Assembly (NCBI GenBank): GCA_023213315.1
Contig: JAKCPI010009480.1
Coordinates: 372,001-436,000 of the forward strand
Length of the DNA: 64,000 nt
Direction of reading: 5' to 3'
Source of the DNA: Euborellia annulipes
Taxonomy: Eukaryota > Arthropoda > Insecta > Dermaptera > Anisolabididae
A model generated the notes under the pieces. The model was not told the DNA's origin. It ran no database searches and saw only the letters and a list, made by a program, of their open reading frames with translations. Shown piece after piece: positions 11,031-23,400 of the stretch. Each line of letters opens with the position of its first letter. Positions within the stretch are counted from its first letter, which is position 1. A program made the position numbers and the translations under genes.

Positions 11031-12262
11031 TTGGTTTCATGTCCAAAATTCGAAATGTCGCCACTGCACTCCTGGCCTATCTATACATTGTAGTAAGGCA
11101 CAATTAAGTTTAAATTTATAGTGATTTTTTATATAATTAAATGTTAATACTTGTGAAAATCTCCCTATACTATGATCTAATCTAAAGAAATAAGGTAAAT
11201 AGATAGAGATAGGAAAATAAAAGACAGGTTATTAAATAAATAGTCTCTTATTAAGACAAATATTTTGAAAAAAATATTGAATAAATAATATTTACAGTAC
11301 ATTTTTTTTTTTGTGAAATATCGACTCTATTTTTATGAATAAAGCATTATATATTAATTTGATTGGAGTCATTATCAAGTCTCTTTTCATTGAAAACAAA
11401 ATATAAATTAGGAATAAAAGAAAACGAAAAGAGAAGGCAGAGAATTGGAGTTTTTTTTTTCATTCTTGTTCTCAAGCCTATTAGATCTCAAACATATATA
11501 TACAATACAAAATATCTATTCTTATAATTTAATAATACAAATAAATATAGGATGACCTAGAGTCTAAGAAGAAAACTTTGCCCCGAATCTTAAAAGGATA
11601 CTCAACAGTGAGTTTTATTGATAAAAGAAAATTTGATAATGGTCCTAAACGAGGGGTTTTTGTAATATCTACTAGGCCTGAAGTTCATTTTTCTTTTCAT
11701 ATAAATGATAGCATAAATTTTGATTATAAATTACTAAAAATATAGTAAATACAAAATGTTATCAGGAATTTACAATGTTTCGGCTAGTTCAAATAAAAAA
11801 AATACGAAAGTATACATGAATAAGGACAAAATGCACGGCCCCATACTAGGAAATTTTCTCGTATTAAATGAATATTTATTCCATTAATTTCAGGACTATT
11901 TCATCAAGCCCTTTATAAAATCTTGGGCTATCTAACATCACTTTCATATAATTTATTTTTTTTTTTAATGTGACCGTCCACATGAAAAGGTATCAAATCT
12001 TCACTGGGCTAAATTTTCAGGAGAGCCGATTTTTAATACTAAAAAAGTTCAAAAAAATCGAATTTTTTTATTACTGATTCCGACTGTCTAGATCTTCATC
12101 TTATACGATGAAATATTCGATTCATCAGAATCGATGTATTTTATATAAAAAAATAAAAAAATTGAAAAAACAAACTTTAAATTCATTTTTCTCAAAAGGT
12201 CCAAAATTCATATTTTCCAAACCAAAAATGATAAAAAAATTCTAAAAATACCGGCTTGCTCA

Positions 12263-12756
12263 CAGTGGCGGATTAAACAGGATGGAGGCCCTTAGGAAGT
12301 CGAAATTTCTGCCCCCCCCCCCAAAAAAAAAATGTTCATGTCCTCACGGGGCTAGTCGAAATTTATAAAATTTTAAAAATTTTCATTAAGAATTTTCCAT
12401 TCAATAAAGCATTATATAATTTTAAAATATGTAGACTGTCTATATAAAGGTAGAGCTAGGGGGAGGTAAATCTTCAAAAATGAGTTCGGGCCCTTTCCCC
12501 CCTGATCCCCTCCTGAAAAATAATTATATATAGGCTACTCCACTGTGAAGCTTGCCACTTTTACTTTTTTAGGGGTCGTGGGTTCTCATCCGCAACAAAA
12601 ATTAATTTCAATTGAAATGGCCCCAAAATTTAATAAATAGGGACGGGTCTAAATGGCCTCAGATGCCGAAAAATAAAATCTAATGTTGCAGGGCCCCTAA
12701 AAAGCATGGGGCCCATAGGCGATCGCCCACTCCACCAAATGGGTAATCCGACACTG
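12263..12756. mobile_element. hAT-like MITE (CAGTGGCGGATTA ends), TSD cttgctca
   Basis: Ends are CAGTGGCGGATTAAAC and GTAATCCGACACTG, with an exact 8-bp duplication cttgctca. The interior contains poly-C and poly-A runs and a piece of the 'aaatggcc' SINE-like repeat. Related ends occur at 55453-55692. Confidence 0.85.
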
Positions 12757-14693
12757 CTTGCTCAGCAGGATGTGTTCTGTACGGAAAGAATAAAAACTCA
12801 ATTTTGACCCCGATGAAGATTTGGACGGTTACAAATGAAATTGATGAAATTAATATTAATTTAATTAATTTACAGAATTGAGTATTTTAGAATTAGTCGA
12901 AATATTGACAATTTTTGAATTAATTACAAAAAAATGAACTAGGATTATGTAAAATAATCGATAATTAAAAGTATGAATATATAATTGAATTTTGGTAAAA
13001 TTAAAGTGTAATCAGGTAATATAAATGTGTACAATTTTTTCGGCTTTATGAGATCCCCTGATTACGTTATTTATTTTAATTTATCTATATAAATAAAATA
13101 CTGAATATTGGAATTTATTCTGAAAAAAGTGGCAATTTTCAAAACAAGACCCCAAAATCAATAAATCGTTTAAACATAAAATGAATGCAAAATGATTGTT
13201 TTGACTGGGGATATTTGACATTGTACAAGCCCTGTCTTCAAACATGCTCAGTCAAAATTATAATATCGCATTCAAATCTACAGTAGATAAAAAAGTCCCT
13301 CTTATTAATATTCGTTCAATAACATTATTAAAACTAATTACATAATTTAATATATAATGCTTTGTTTCATAAAAAATACACATGATTTGATAAAAAGTGT
13401 TTTTGTTATTTTTTTATTTTTTTTTATTTCTCTCATTTATATATATATATATATATATTTATATATCTTTGATTTTTCGTATATAAGATATATTGCACTT
13501 GGATCGTTCGTTCATTGTTACAACAACAATAAACAATAATTTGTTCTCTATAAAATTTATATAAACAACAAACGTTAAGGTAAGTTTTTTTTTTTTATTT
13601 GTAACATAACAACGGATATTGAATATACATATATTTTTAATAATAAATAATTAATTAATTTAATTAATATTTAGTATACATTATTATAAGTAATAATAAA
13701 TTATATATAATAAATAAATAAGATTGGAAATAAATATTGACCAATAATTACGGAAAATATAATTTTTTTTTTTAAATTGAACACTTGATGATGATTAGAA
13801 TGAGGAGTAATGATAATAATTTACTCTGAAGTACATGAAGGCTTGATTAGAAATTTTTAAGGTATTAAATTAATATTAAGAATGCTAGTAAAAAGAAAAT
13901 ATAAGAAAGCAAAATATTTCAAAAATATTTTATTTTCCTATTTTTTTTTTTTTTTTTTTAATAAATAATGTTAAAATTAATAGGATTAATTTAAATGCCT
14001 TAAAATTTTCTATCTCGAACCAATGATGATAAGACTTATAAAAATTGATCAATATTTATTAAAATTTATTATGAAGTTTTTTTTTTCGCATACATTCGTT
14101 AAATTGTTCTTTAATTCACTCAACACTAACACGCACTTAAATAGAAAGAAATCCACTTTTGTTGTTGTTGTTGTTGTTTAGATTTTTAATATTTGGTATA
14201 AACATACAAACACACGAACGCTTCAAAGTTTATAAATTTGTATGTATCTTTGTATGCATATATATATATTTATATAGTGTATATATGTGTGTTTGTGTGT
14301 GTATTTTGTGTGTTAGTCTCTATTTAAAAACACAGTCACAGCCGACGACTCGCTTTAATAGAGAAATTAATTTACAAAATGGAAATTGATCAGAGAATTG
14401 GAGGAGAAAGAGGAGAAAAAATAAAATAAAACAATAGAAATTAATCTCCTCTCCCTCTCTCCCTCTTTTCTCTCTCCATTCCTCTCTCTTTTGTTAATAT
14501 TTTATTTTTCTTTCATCCTAAATTGATAAAAGTTTATTAGATTTTGATTAATTACTTTTAATTCTAAGTTATAATTTATTCTTCTTTAATGTAAATATTG
14601 CCAACGAAATTTTTAGAAAATTAAACCTAAAGAAACCATTCAATAGCAGTGGATTTTTGTCTCATTTTTTCAATTATTTGTAATAAGGCAGAG

Positions 14694-15342
14694 CAGCGTT
14701 TTCCAAACTGTGAGGCGCAGACTAATCTAAGGGGAGGCGCGAATATTAGTAATTTTCTAAATGACTGCTAAAGTTTTTATAAATAAAATAATAAATATTA
14801 TAATAGTTTATTTTAATAAATTTTTTAGCAATAAAAATTTTTGTTTGCAAATCGGGAGGGGGGGGGGGCGTCATACGATTAAATATATTTAAGGGAGGCA
14901 TGCAGAGGCGTACCGAGGCAGTTGAGGGTCTGGGGCGGCACTAGAAGAGGGGCCCTTATATTTAATTTTTTTTTTTTTTGGGGGGGGTGCTCATCTTTAA
15001 ATATCCTTCTCCTCCATACACAAAAATATTTTTAAAATACGGTATAACCCTGAACGCCAAGGGCCCCGGGGCCTCTCAAAGAGAAATTTTCATTAAATTT
15101 TGATTTTACTTGAGCCCTGAGGGCCCCGGGGACTCTCAAAGTGAAATTTTCATTAAATTTTGTTTTTACTTGAGCACTGAGGGCCCCGGGTACTCTCAAA
15201 GTGAAATTTTCATTAAATTTTTTTTTATAGGCCTAAATATATGGGGGCCTATGCCGGCTCGGGGCCTGGGGCGGACCGCCCCCCTCGCCCCCCTCTCGGT
15301 ACGCCACTGGAGGCATGGTAACACAAAGTTTGGAAACCACTG
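14694..15342. mobile_element. hAT-like element (CAGTGGTTTCCAAAC ends) hosting a nested element
   Basis: The left end is CAGCGTTTTCCAAACTGTG and the right end CAAAGTTTGGAAACCACTG. The flanks aggcagag/acttagag match at only 5 of 8, consistent with age. The element at 14903-15309 inserted into it and duplicated gaggcatg. Related ends bound 29430-31790. Confidence 0.65.
14903..15309. mobile_element. Nested hAT-like MITE (CAGAGGCGTACC ends), TSD gaggcatg
   Basis: Ends are CAGAGGCGTACCGAGG and CTCGGTACGCCACTG, with an exact duplication gaggcatg. The interior has three tandem units of about 60 bases containing GAGGGCCCCGGG and CATTAAATTTT. It is the same family as 27992-28636, in the opposite orientation. 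Confidence 0.88.
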
Positions 15343-16726
15343 ACTTAGAGAGTGGCTTAACCCGTAAATTCAAATATTTTCATATTCTTTTGATATAAGA
15401 TCTAAAAAATTAAGTCCAAGAAAAATTGAAAAATAATAAGAATCATTTAATTTATTTTCGAAATTAACGAAAAACAAAGTGCGCTAAGGAAACTAAAAAT
15501 CAGCTTGAGATAGGAACAGTAAACTTTTTGAATGATGTTTGGCCTTTTTTCGACATTTGAGGCTATTTAGACCTTTTCTTATTTAATCAAAGTAATATGT
15601 AGTTATAGTGAGAAGCTAAATCTAGGACAATGCATTGTTTAACATTCAGTAAAGTCCCTGGGGGCCGCAAAAATGTCAAAACAAACCCAAATTAGAAAAA
15701 TATTTTTATCTTAAGCGATATTTTGACAGGTCCTTTACATTCTCTTAATAGGCGTTGTTGGAAATCATTCAACCAAAGCTCTATATAGTTGGTAATTATA
15801 AAAATTATTACAATATACATGTATTATAATACAATAATTTCCTTTTTTTACATATAATTAAAAATAAAATCATATAAAAATGTTGTACTTGATATTTTTT
15901 AATTTAATATTTTTAAATTAATTTCATTATGATATTCATATTTTATGAATAAACTTTGTACCATTTGGACGAAATTTAATTTTTAAGATCTTTTGTAAAT
16001 TTTTTTTAGATTAAAAAATACAAAACTCTCAGCCTTTGAGATACATCTCTGTGTATGTACATTATTTTAATCATGAATCGATGTATTCATTTCACTTTTT
16101 TAAAACCTTTTTTTTTCGATGGACATTTATAATCGGTTCATGATGGTACATAATGAATGTGCGCCCTTGGAGAGAGGAAGAGAGAAAAAGAGAGCATTGC
16201 AGAGAAACAAAGAGAGAATAAAAGGGTTCTCATAGATATATATAATAAATAATCTCTTTCAGTTTATATCCATTTCAATGATATATATATTTTTAATTTG
16301 AAATATTAAAGATTTTGAATTTTTTAAAAAATGATTAAAAAATAATAATGCTTTTCAAAAGTATAAAAAAGAGAGGATAAAATTAAATTTTATATTAGTA
16401 TTTTAAGTACTTTTTTGCCCCTTGATACCCTCGGGGATGCTTCTCCCCATCTTTCTATCTTATTTTAATTCTTTCATCTTTTTTTTTTAATTTTATTGAA
16501 TCTATTTAGAATTCTAAATTAAAAATATGTAATCTCTAAGATTCATTTTGGCTCACTAATTTATAAATAATTTTAAGATAGAATTCTAAATATTTTTCTT
16601 TTATAGTAAAAATTTGTTGTCTTCCTTTCTTACAAACAATTCCATTTAGGATATGTAAATAAGATAAAGGAAAAATTAAAATGAAAGATGTTATGTTTTG
16701 GCAAGGATAATTTCTTATTTAGAATT

Positions 16727-17309
16727 TTTTGTGTCGACATGTATTTAGTTTCCGGCAGTAAGGTACATTCGATTTTCAAGATGTACAATTTATAAGTATG
16801 GGAAAATATTTATATTTGTACCCATGGCAATCATTTCTTCTATCTTTTCTATGGAGTACAAGAGTAAAGTGGTCTTCAGAAGATTTCTATGACAAAATGA
16901 GAATATACATTTTAAAGCGAATCTAAAAAATAATTGATTTTTGAATTAAAAAAAAAATCGTTGGAGCAAATTTAGAGAAAATCGAAAAAAACTGAAAAAG
17001 TGCATCAGTAAAGTACTGGTACTCTTTGGTCGATTTTGTTCAAAAGCTTCGTGTCACGTCTCATGGGGGTGCCTAACTTAAATATACAATTTCAACCTCC
17101 TAGCTCTTTCCGTTCTTGAGATATTTTGTTCACAGACACACAGACACACACACAGACAGACCATGTCGCGAAAACCACTTTTTTGGATTCAGGGGACCTC
17201 AAAACGTGTATATCCATCAAAATCTCGACATCGAATTTTTGACATGAATCCAATACTTTCTCTCTCTATATATTAACATATATATAGAGGTAAGAGAAAG
17301 TAAAAATAA
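16727..17309 (-). repeat. Hairpin-ended dispersed repeat, reverse copy lacking the right hairpin
   Basis: Reverse orientation. Runs from the GTGTCGACATGTATTTAG block to the TA-loop hairpin ending GAGGTAAGAGAAAGTAAAA. Includes a (CA)n/GACA tract. Confidence 0.75.
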
Positions 17310-17417
17310 AATATGTTGGGGAATCAAGAAAAAAATCTCCATTAACAATATGTTAGGCTTACTTGACATCGAAAGAAGAAAAATAATTTAATTGTTTAAA
17401 AATAACAACATTATAAA

Positions 17418-17796
17418 GGCTGAACGCACACCAATTTGGACAAAACGTTTTTGACTAATCGTGCCTAAAACTGTTTTTTCAATGCATTTCTATGGGCCAG
17501 TGCACACCGAGAAGGCAAAACACAATTGATCATGATTCGGCATCACTGAACAAAATGTTTTGTCATTGAGCGTTTTGCTCAATCGGTGTCCGCTTGTATT
17601 GAGCAAAATGTTTTGCCATTGATCGTTTTTGTTCAATGGCCGAACATTTTGTCCAATGCCAAAGCACACCGATTAGGCAAAAACACTCAATGACAAGACA
17701 TTTTGCTCAAATGCCAATGCACATCGATTGAGCAAAACGCTCAATGGCAAAACGTTTTGTCCAAGAGCGTTTTGCTCAATTAGTGTGCGTTCAGCC
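17418..17796. mobile_element. MITE with GGCTGAACGCACACC ends and internal repeats
   Basis: Ends are AGGCTGAACGCACACCAATT and AATTAGTGTGCGTTCAGCC, with TAA beside both ends (a PIF/Harbinger-like duplication is possible). The interior is built from many copies, both ways, of TTGAGCAAAACGTTTTG-like short palindromes. 379 bp. Confidence 0.75.
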
Positions 17797-17846
17797 TAAG
17801 GGATAATCAATTCATCCTTTGAAGGGAAGTTTACTCGATTTCCTTC

Positions 17847-17966
17847 TGGTGTTGTTAAGGTGTAAAGTAAAAACAAATATTTGTTGAAATTTATTTTTGT
17901 AAAAATAAATTCCACCGTAAAAAACAAAAATATTTGTTTTTACTTGACACCTTAATAACACCAGAA
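17847..17966. repeat. Palindromic mini-element
   Basis: TCTGGTGTTGTTAAGGTG...AAACAAATATTTGTT is mirrored by AAATATTTGTTTTTACTTGA...CACCTTAATAACACCAGA. Arms of about 40 bases, 120 bp in all. Confidence 0.7.
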
Positions 17967-18264
17967 AGTAAACCCTCCAAAAGGTGAAAATAATTTAAAT
18001 GGCTTGTTTACGTCAAATGAATCATTAGAATTTGCATTATATTTCTACGTCAAATGAATGAGAAAAAAAATTATGGAAATGAAAGAAAATAATATTATCA
18101 GGATTTTAATAATAACAAATCTATATCTGTTTAAATCAAAATAACAATAGAATTTTCAAAACGGTTCTAAATTCTTTTTAATCGCATCTATTTTAGAGAA
18201 AATAATTTTTGTTTTCATTAATAATTTATGACAAATCAAATATAATTTGGATAATGATTTGAAT

Positions 18265-18580
18265 CAGTGGCGTAACGTACAGTCCAGCAAACCCCGCGAT
18301 ACAGGAGGGCGGACCTTGGAGGGGGGGAGGGGGGCTCGACCTTGGGGGGGGGGGGGGGCACGGGCCGGACCGGGCTAAAAAACTGTATCTCCTCAGGGCC
18401 CAGTTGAAATCGGTAAAATTTAGATAAAAAAAAAAATTAATGAAAATTTGTCTTTGAAAGGGCCCGGGGCCCTCATGGTTCAGGGATATACGGTATTTTA
18501 AAAATATTTTTTGTAAGGTCTAATAATGGGGCCCGAAATAAAGGTTGCGGGGGGCCCAGCTAAAAAACGTTACGCCACTG
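18265..18580. mobile_element. hAT-like MITE (CAGTGGCGTAACG ends)
   Basis: Ends are CAGTGGCGTAACGTAC and ACGTTACGCCACTG. The flanks atttgaat and atgtgaat match at 7 of 8. The interior contains poly-G runs and the GGGCCCGGGGCCCTCA block shared with the 27992-28636 family, suggesting exchange of internal sequence between families. Confidence 0.8.
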
Positions 18581-19523
18581 ATGTGAATAGAATTCATCAC
18601 CGCTCGACTCGCTAACTTTATTTTTAATAAGTATTCAAAATCCTGGAAATTCTTTCTTTCTTTCACATTCAAACATCTTGCCAAAATATAGTATCTTTCA
18701 TTTTATTTTAATTTTACGAATGGCATTCCATACCATACCATCAAAATTATATATATTATTATTATTAGTTTTTTTTTTTATTCACTATTTTAAGATTTGA
18801 TTATTTCAATTCAAATACAGTATATTACAATAATTCTAACATATAAAATTCTATATGAAAATCACATATTTAAAAGTTTTTTGGTTCAGTCAGAGAATTT
18901 TTTTTTTAAGGCGGAGTTCATATTTAATATTTTTATTTCTTTCCCAATGAGAAACAAAAACTAAATTGATGATAGAAAATGAAAAATTTCTAAAAAAATT
19001 CATAAATGTTAAATTCCATCAAATGAAAAAAAAAAATTGATTTTAAAAGTATTTACATATTTAAAAAAAAAAATTTGCCCAAAATTTTTTGAAATTTTTT
19101 TTTTATTATTCATATTTTTTACCACTCCTTCCTCGAAAATCAGGTTAAGAAAACATTTGAAGAGAAGTCTTTATAGTGAGAAAAAAATTTCTTTTTTTAA
19201 CGCTTTTTATGAAATAATAATAAACAAGCTTTCTGCTTTAATATTAACTTTGAAAGGGGCATATTAAATAATTCCATTTATAAAATGGATTCAATGAATA
19301 AAATAGTTTAAATTAAAAAGATAAATCCAACAAATAAATAATGGATGGAATATGAATATTTTCATAGATAAACTATTTTAATTAGACTCTTAATAGAAAA
19401 AAATTAGGAAGCTACTAAAGCTCCAATTAAATGTACACAACACTTACGCATTAAAAAAATACTACATTTTATATATATACAACCCATGAGGTGTTTTTGG
19501 AAAATTATTACATTATATACAAA

Positions 19524-20036
19524 TTTATTTCTTTTTTCATTCAATGGAATATTTTGGTTTTTAATTAAAATAGAAAAAATTATTTTTTAAGTCCGAATAG
19601 TATAATAAGAGAAAATAAAATTAATTTAATATGACCGATTAACTTGAGGCTTAAAACAGAAGCGTAGATTTGCTTCATAGTTCCACAGAAGCTACGCTGT
19701 TGATTTGAGCCATAAGTTGATCTAAATATATTTAAAAATTTTATGCTAACAAGAATGAGAGTTAAAAGAGCAATTTTTAGAAATTTCTCATTAGTTTTAG
19801 ATAATTAATAAATAAATTAGTAATTAGTTTCTCTTTGGGAAAGGGAGGGACATAAAGAACCCTTTTTTCTCTCGTTTCGTCTCTGGACGCCCTTTTTTGC
19901 CATGGCACAATGGACGATTTTAGACGATTTGAGCAACCAGGGGATGGAAATGCGTCCGAATCCGTCCCCACTAGAAGCAATACGTTCTGGTGCCGGGACA
20001 AAGCGACGCGTCGCCTGGTCCGGCGCCGAGTTCCGG
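19524..20036 (-). other. Probable 3' UTR of the eva-1 gene with polyadenylation signal
   Basis: Downstream of the TGA the sequence stays GC-rich for about 200 bases and then becomes AT-rich. The first AATAAA hexamer on the minus strand that I find is at 19529-19524, giving a 3' UTR of about 0.5 kb. The true cleavage site cannot be read from sequence alone. Confidence 0.45.
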
Positions 20037-20407
20037 TCAGCCATAATAATACTGACTATTGCCTGGCCGCGTAAGTGATCTCGGTGGCGCTGCTGTACCG
20101 GCGTCGGAGCTCGGGCTTGTAGGTTCTCTCCTGAGTGTGCCAATGACAGATCCGCCACCAGCTAATGGCGTCGACGGCCGAACTGCACCCGCAGGTGTTG
20201 TCAAGTCGATATCTGCGTCGATCTCGCTGATATCATCGGCGAATCCGTTGGGTAGGGTATGTTCAGCGACGGTTGTCGCTCGGAATTTCGCCTCTCGTCG
20301 TGCACGATGTCGCTGGACTAGTAGTCGACTCACCAGAAGAACCAACACCAACACCAACCCGACAGCCACCGACACCGTCAAGTACAGATACAGCTTCTCT
20401 TTATTCT
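20037..20407 (-). CDS. eva-1: eva-1 terminal exon: transmembrane helix, cytoplasmic tail, stop
   Basis: A 371-nt terminal coding exon with acceptor ttctgacgcag. It joins the preceding exon as ...ISSKNKEKLYLYL and runs into a hydrophobic helix rich in Val and Leu (VSVAVGLVLVLVLLV), followed by a basic stop-transfer run (QRHRARREAKF). The tail has an acidic patch (DDISEIDADIDL) and a Ser/Thr/Pro/Gly-rich end finishing SQYYYG and TGA. This TM plus short tail matches the FAM176/EVA1 domain that gives the family its name. Large open frames on both strands over this exon are shadows of its high GC content. Confidence 0.9.
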
Positions 20408-23400
20408 CTGCGTCAGAAAAAAAACATTCAATTAATGTTTCAATCAAAAACTCCGGGTGACAATTTGATAGATAGGATTTTAATCCGTTTAGCCGAAACT
20501 ATTTTCAGAAGACATATCAATCATCCGCGCTCTAATATAGCGCATGTCGTGGAAAAAATAAAAGATTACAAATAACGTTGTCTTTTATGGATCCACGAGC
20601 AATTTGTTTTGCATAAAACCAATTTTTCATAAATTTGTTTTGAACTAAGTTCAACCAAAAGCATTTGTTTTATTCAAACAAAGAATCAATGAGAAGAAAG
20701 AACTTGATGGTTCTTTTAGATATCGAAACGTCAATAAAAATTACTTTCCCTCTATCATCAAATTTAAAAGTGCTTGTGAGAGACGAATTTAATTTATTAA
20801 TCAATCAGAAAAAAAAACCAAAGGAGAGGGGTAAAAAAAAATGCTTGGGAAATTTGTTTTTTTTTTTTGCTAGAGATCAAATGGAAGAACATTTTGCAAT
20901 TTGGAATGTTTCATAATTTATAAAAAGGATATATGCTTTTGAAAAAAAAAGTGCAACTTTCATTGCTACGAAATGGAGCTTAAAAAATTCATTTGAAAGG
21001 AAAATATTTTCAAAAGAAAATTGACTGCAAGCGAGAGTCGGCCTGTATCAAAAACAAGCCCTTCTAATTAGTTTACAATACATCGTGCTTAATTATTAAA
21101 ATGCTTTTACTCTTAATTATTGATTTCCTTTAAAGGAGAGGTGATTCTAATAAAAAATGTTTTTTTTTTAAAGAAATTTTTTGATAACAAAGAGGGAGCT
21201 AAACTTTTTCATTTAAGACTCTCCTTATTTTTAAAGATTTTTCTATATTTGTCTCATAGTTATATGAATCATTTTCTTAAGTAAAATTTTAATTTGAGCT
21301 TTGTTTGGGGGTTTCTCGACAAATAAACAAACTTTAATCGATTATTTAGAGAAGAAATAGAGATTAAATTGAAGAAACTTAGAAAAACGTAAAAATTAAT
21401 GGTCAAAACGTTGTATTCAAGCCAAGGGCGGATCCAGAGGTGTTTCTCGGGGGGGGTGGGGGTGATTCGTCGCACAGCACACTATTTTTTCTTAATTTCG
21501 GTAATTTAAAGGCGTATTCTGTACTTGTTTGACAGAATATAAATACATTTTAAAGTGGTGGACTGCTGACAGTAGTCATCTATTTAGGGGAAAGGTAGAA
21601 CTGTGAATAGAACAAATAATAAACACCGAACTTATTTCGTAAATTTGTTATTTTAAACGATATATTGACTGGCTTATTTACAGTCTATTTGAGCGTTGTT
21701 TGAAAAAAATTCCATCTCTTTTCAAACAAAGCTCTACCTAGTTAACAAATAATAATATTTAATAATAGAAGTCCTGAGGTCCCGAGTTCGCTTCCTGTCC
21801 CATTTATTTCAATTGAATTGGCTACGAATCAATTGAAATAAATAAGAATGGGGCCTAAATGGCCTTAGATGTCGAAAAATTTAAAAAAAAGTAATAGAAT
21901 ATATTTATCTATTATGCCTATATGAATTGTTAGTCGAAAAAAAATTTAGAGGGTTGTTGTGGGTTATCGATTTGAGCTTTAGGGAAGCTGCGACATGAAA
22001 AAGTTTAAGAAGTAGGGCTACTCTCTTAGAAGACCCTTACAAGAGAGGCAAAGGTTTGGATCATGATATCAGGACCAATCGTTTACTTCTCACCCTTAGA
22101 GATATAATAGGCTATATTTAAATTATATAGACCTATATTTTTTTAAATATAGTAAATAAATCGATAAAGATCTGTGGCTGTAGGCTTAATGATGATGGAG
22201 TCAGGAAAAAACAAGACGGGTGCAGCCAAATATTCTTTTAATACAATTCTCGTCCTCACGGCTGACGTTTCGGTCCGAGGTCTAGGCCATCTTCAAAGCC
22301 GGCTGGCAATACTTTTGGGGCACACTTTTTGATTATTGCCAGCCGGCTCTGAAGATGGCCTAGACCTCGGGCCGGAACGTCAGCCGTGAGGGCGAGAATT
22401 GAAATAAAAGATTATTTATTTGGCTGCACTCGTCTTGTTTTTTTCCTGACTCCATCATCATAGTAAATAATAAAATAAATATGAACGGGGCTTCCTCAGT
22501 TGGTATCCAATTGGCTTAAATAAAATAATCGGACTGCCTGGGGACCGAACCCGCGACGTTTGGTATACGAGGTTAGCACGCTAACCCCTACACCACGCCC
22601 CGAGGGCTCCAAAAAATACCTTCTAATTTTTGTAATTAATAACTTATTTTGATGGATTCTATAAAATTTCTAATTATAAATAGATTTGTGTAATATCCAC
22701 TTTAACAATATTGGATAAGAAACAAAGTTATAACGTTTCATTTATTTGGCTTAGAGACATTTTTTAATTAATTTTTCTTCTCGACAAATTTGTCATCTTT
22801 TCTTGCGGCTAACGCGAATTTTTGACAGTTCATGTCAAACCACCCACGTCTCTCAAGAGAAAAGTATTAATAATAATCTATGGGAAAGTGAAAGAGAGAG
22901 CCAAGTGTTTCAGACGATTCAGAAATTCTAAACCTTTATTAAATTAGACTGATTAATTATAGAATATCATTAGCCAAAACGGGTATAATATCAAACATTT
23001 TAACTGTCCGACGTTGATGATATAGCCTACTATAAATTAAAAATAATCCTTCTCACCCTAAGAATCCTCAATTATGAATTATTTATATTTTAACCAAAAA
23101 GTTGTATTAAATTGAATTACTGAAAAAAATAAGTAATTTTTTTGTTTTCGCAAAAGTGGGGGGGGGGGAGATTGTAGATAGGATAGTAACATAACGAATG
23201 CAAGGGTAAAAATTTGGTCGGGTATTTCTATGTACAGGATACGAAAATAAATGGTAAATGGAGCCCATCGCCAAATCCAAATGATATCATAGGCATCCAA
23301 AATTAACGATAAATTATATCCTTTAGTAATATTATTGTGACAAGTGTCCATATCTATTTTAATTAATTTAAGCCAATATTAAATAAATTTTATCGAAGGA

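Larger units (their letters stand above)
9279..19500. other. Intergenic stretch between the two minus-strand loci
   Basis: Apart from the mobile elements listed separately, it is AT-rich with many A/T runs and SINE-like fragments near 10690, 10800-10970 and 12590-12680. Long TA runs lie at 13438-13462 and 14263-14285. A spliceable-looking donor (TTAAG|gtaagttt) at about 13579 follows a TATA-rich segment on the plus strand, but no coding frame accompanies it. I see no supportable gene. Confidence 0.6.

Noticed and set aside
20059..20460. Long plus-strand and alternative minus-strand frames over 19.8-20.6 kb
   Set aside because: They overlap the eva-1 terminal exon and arise from its GC-rich sequence. 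The lectin/TM frame is supported by phase-matched exons.
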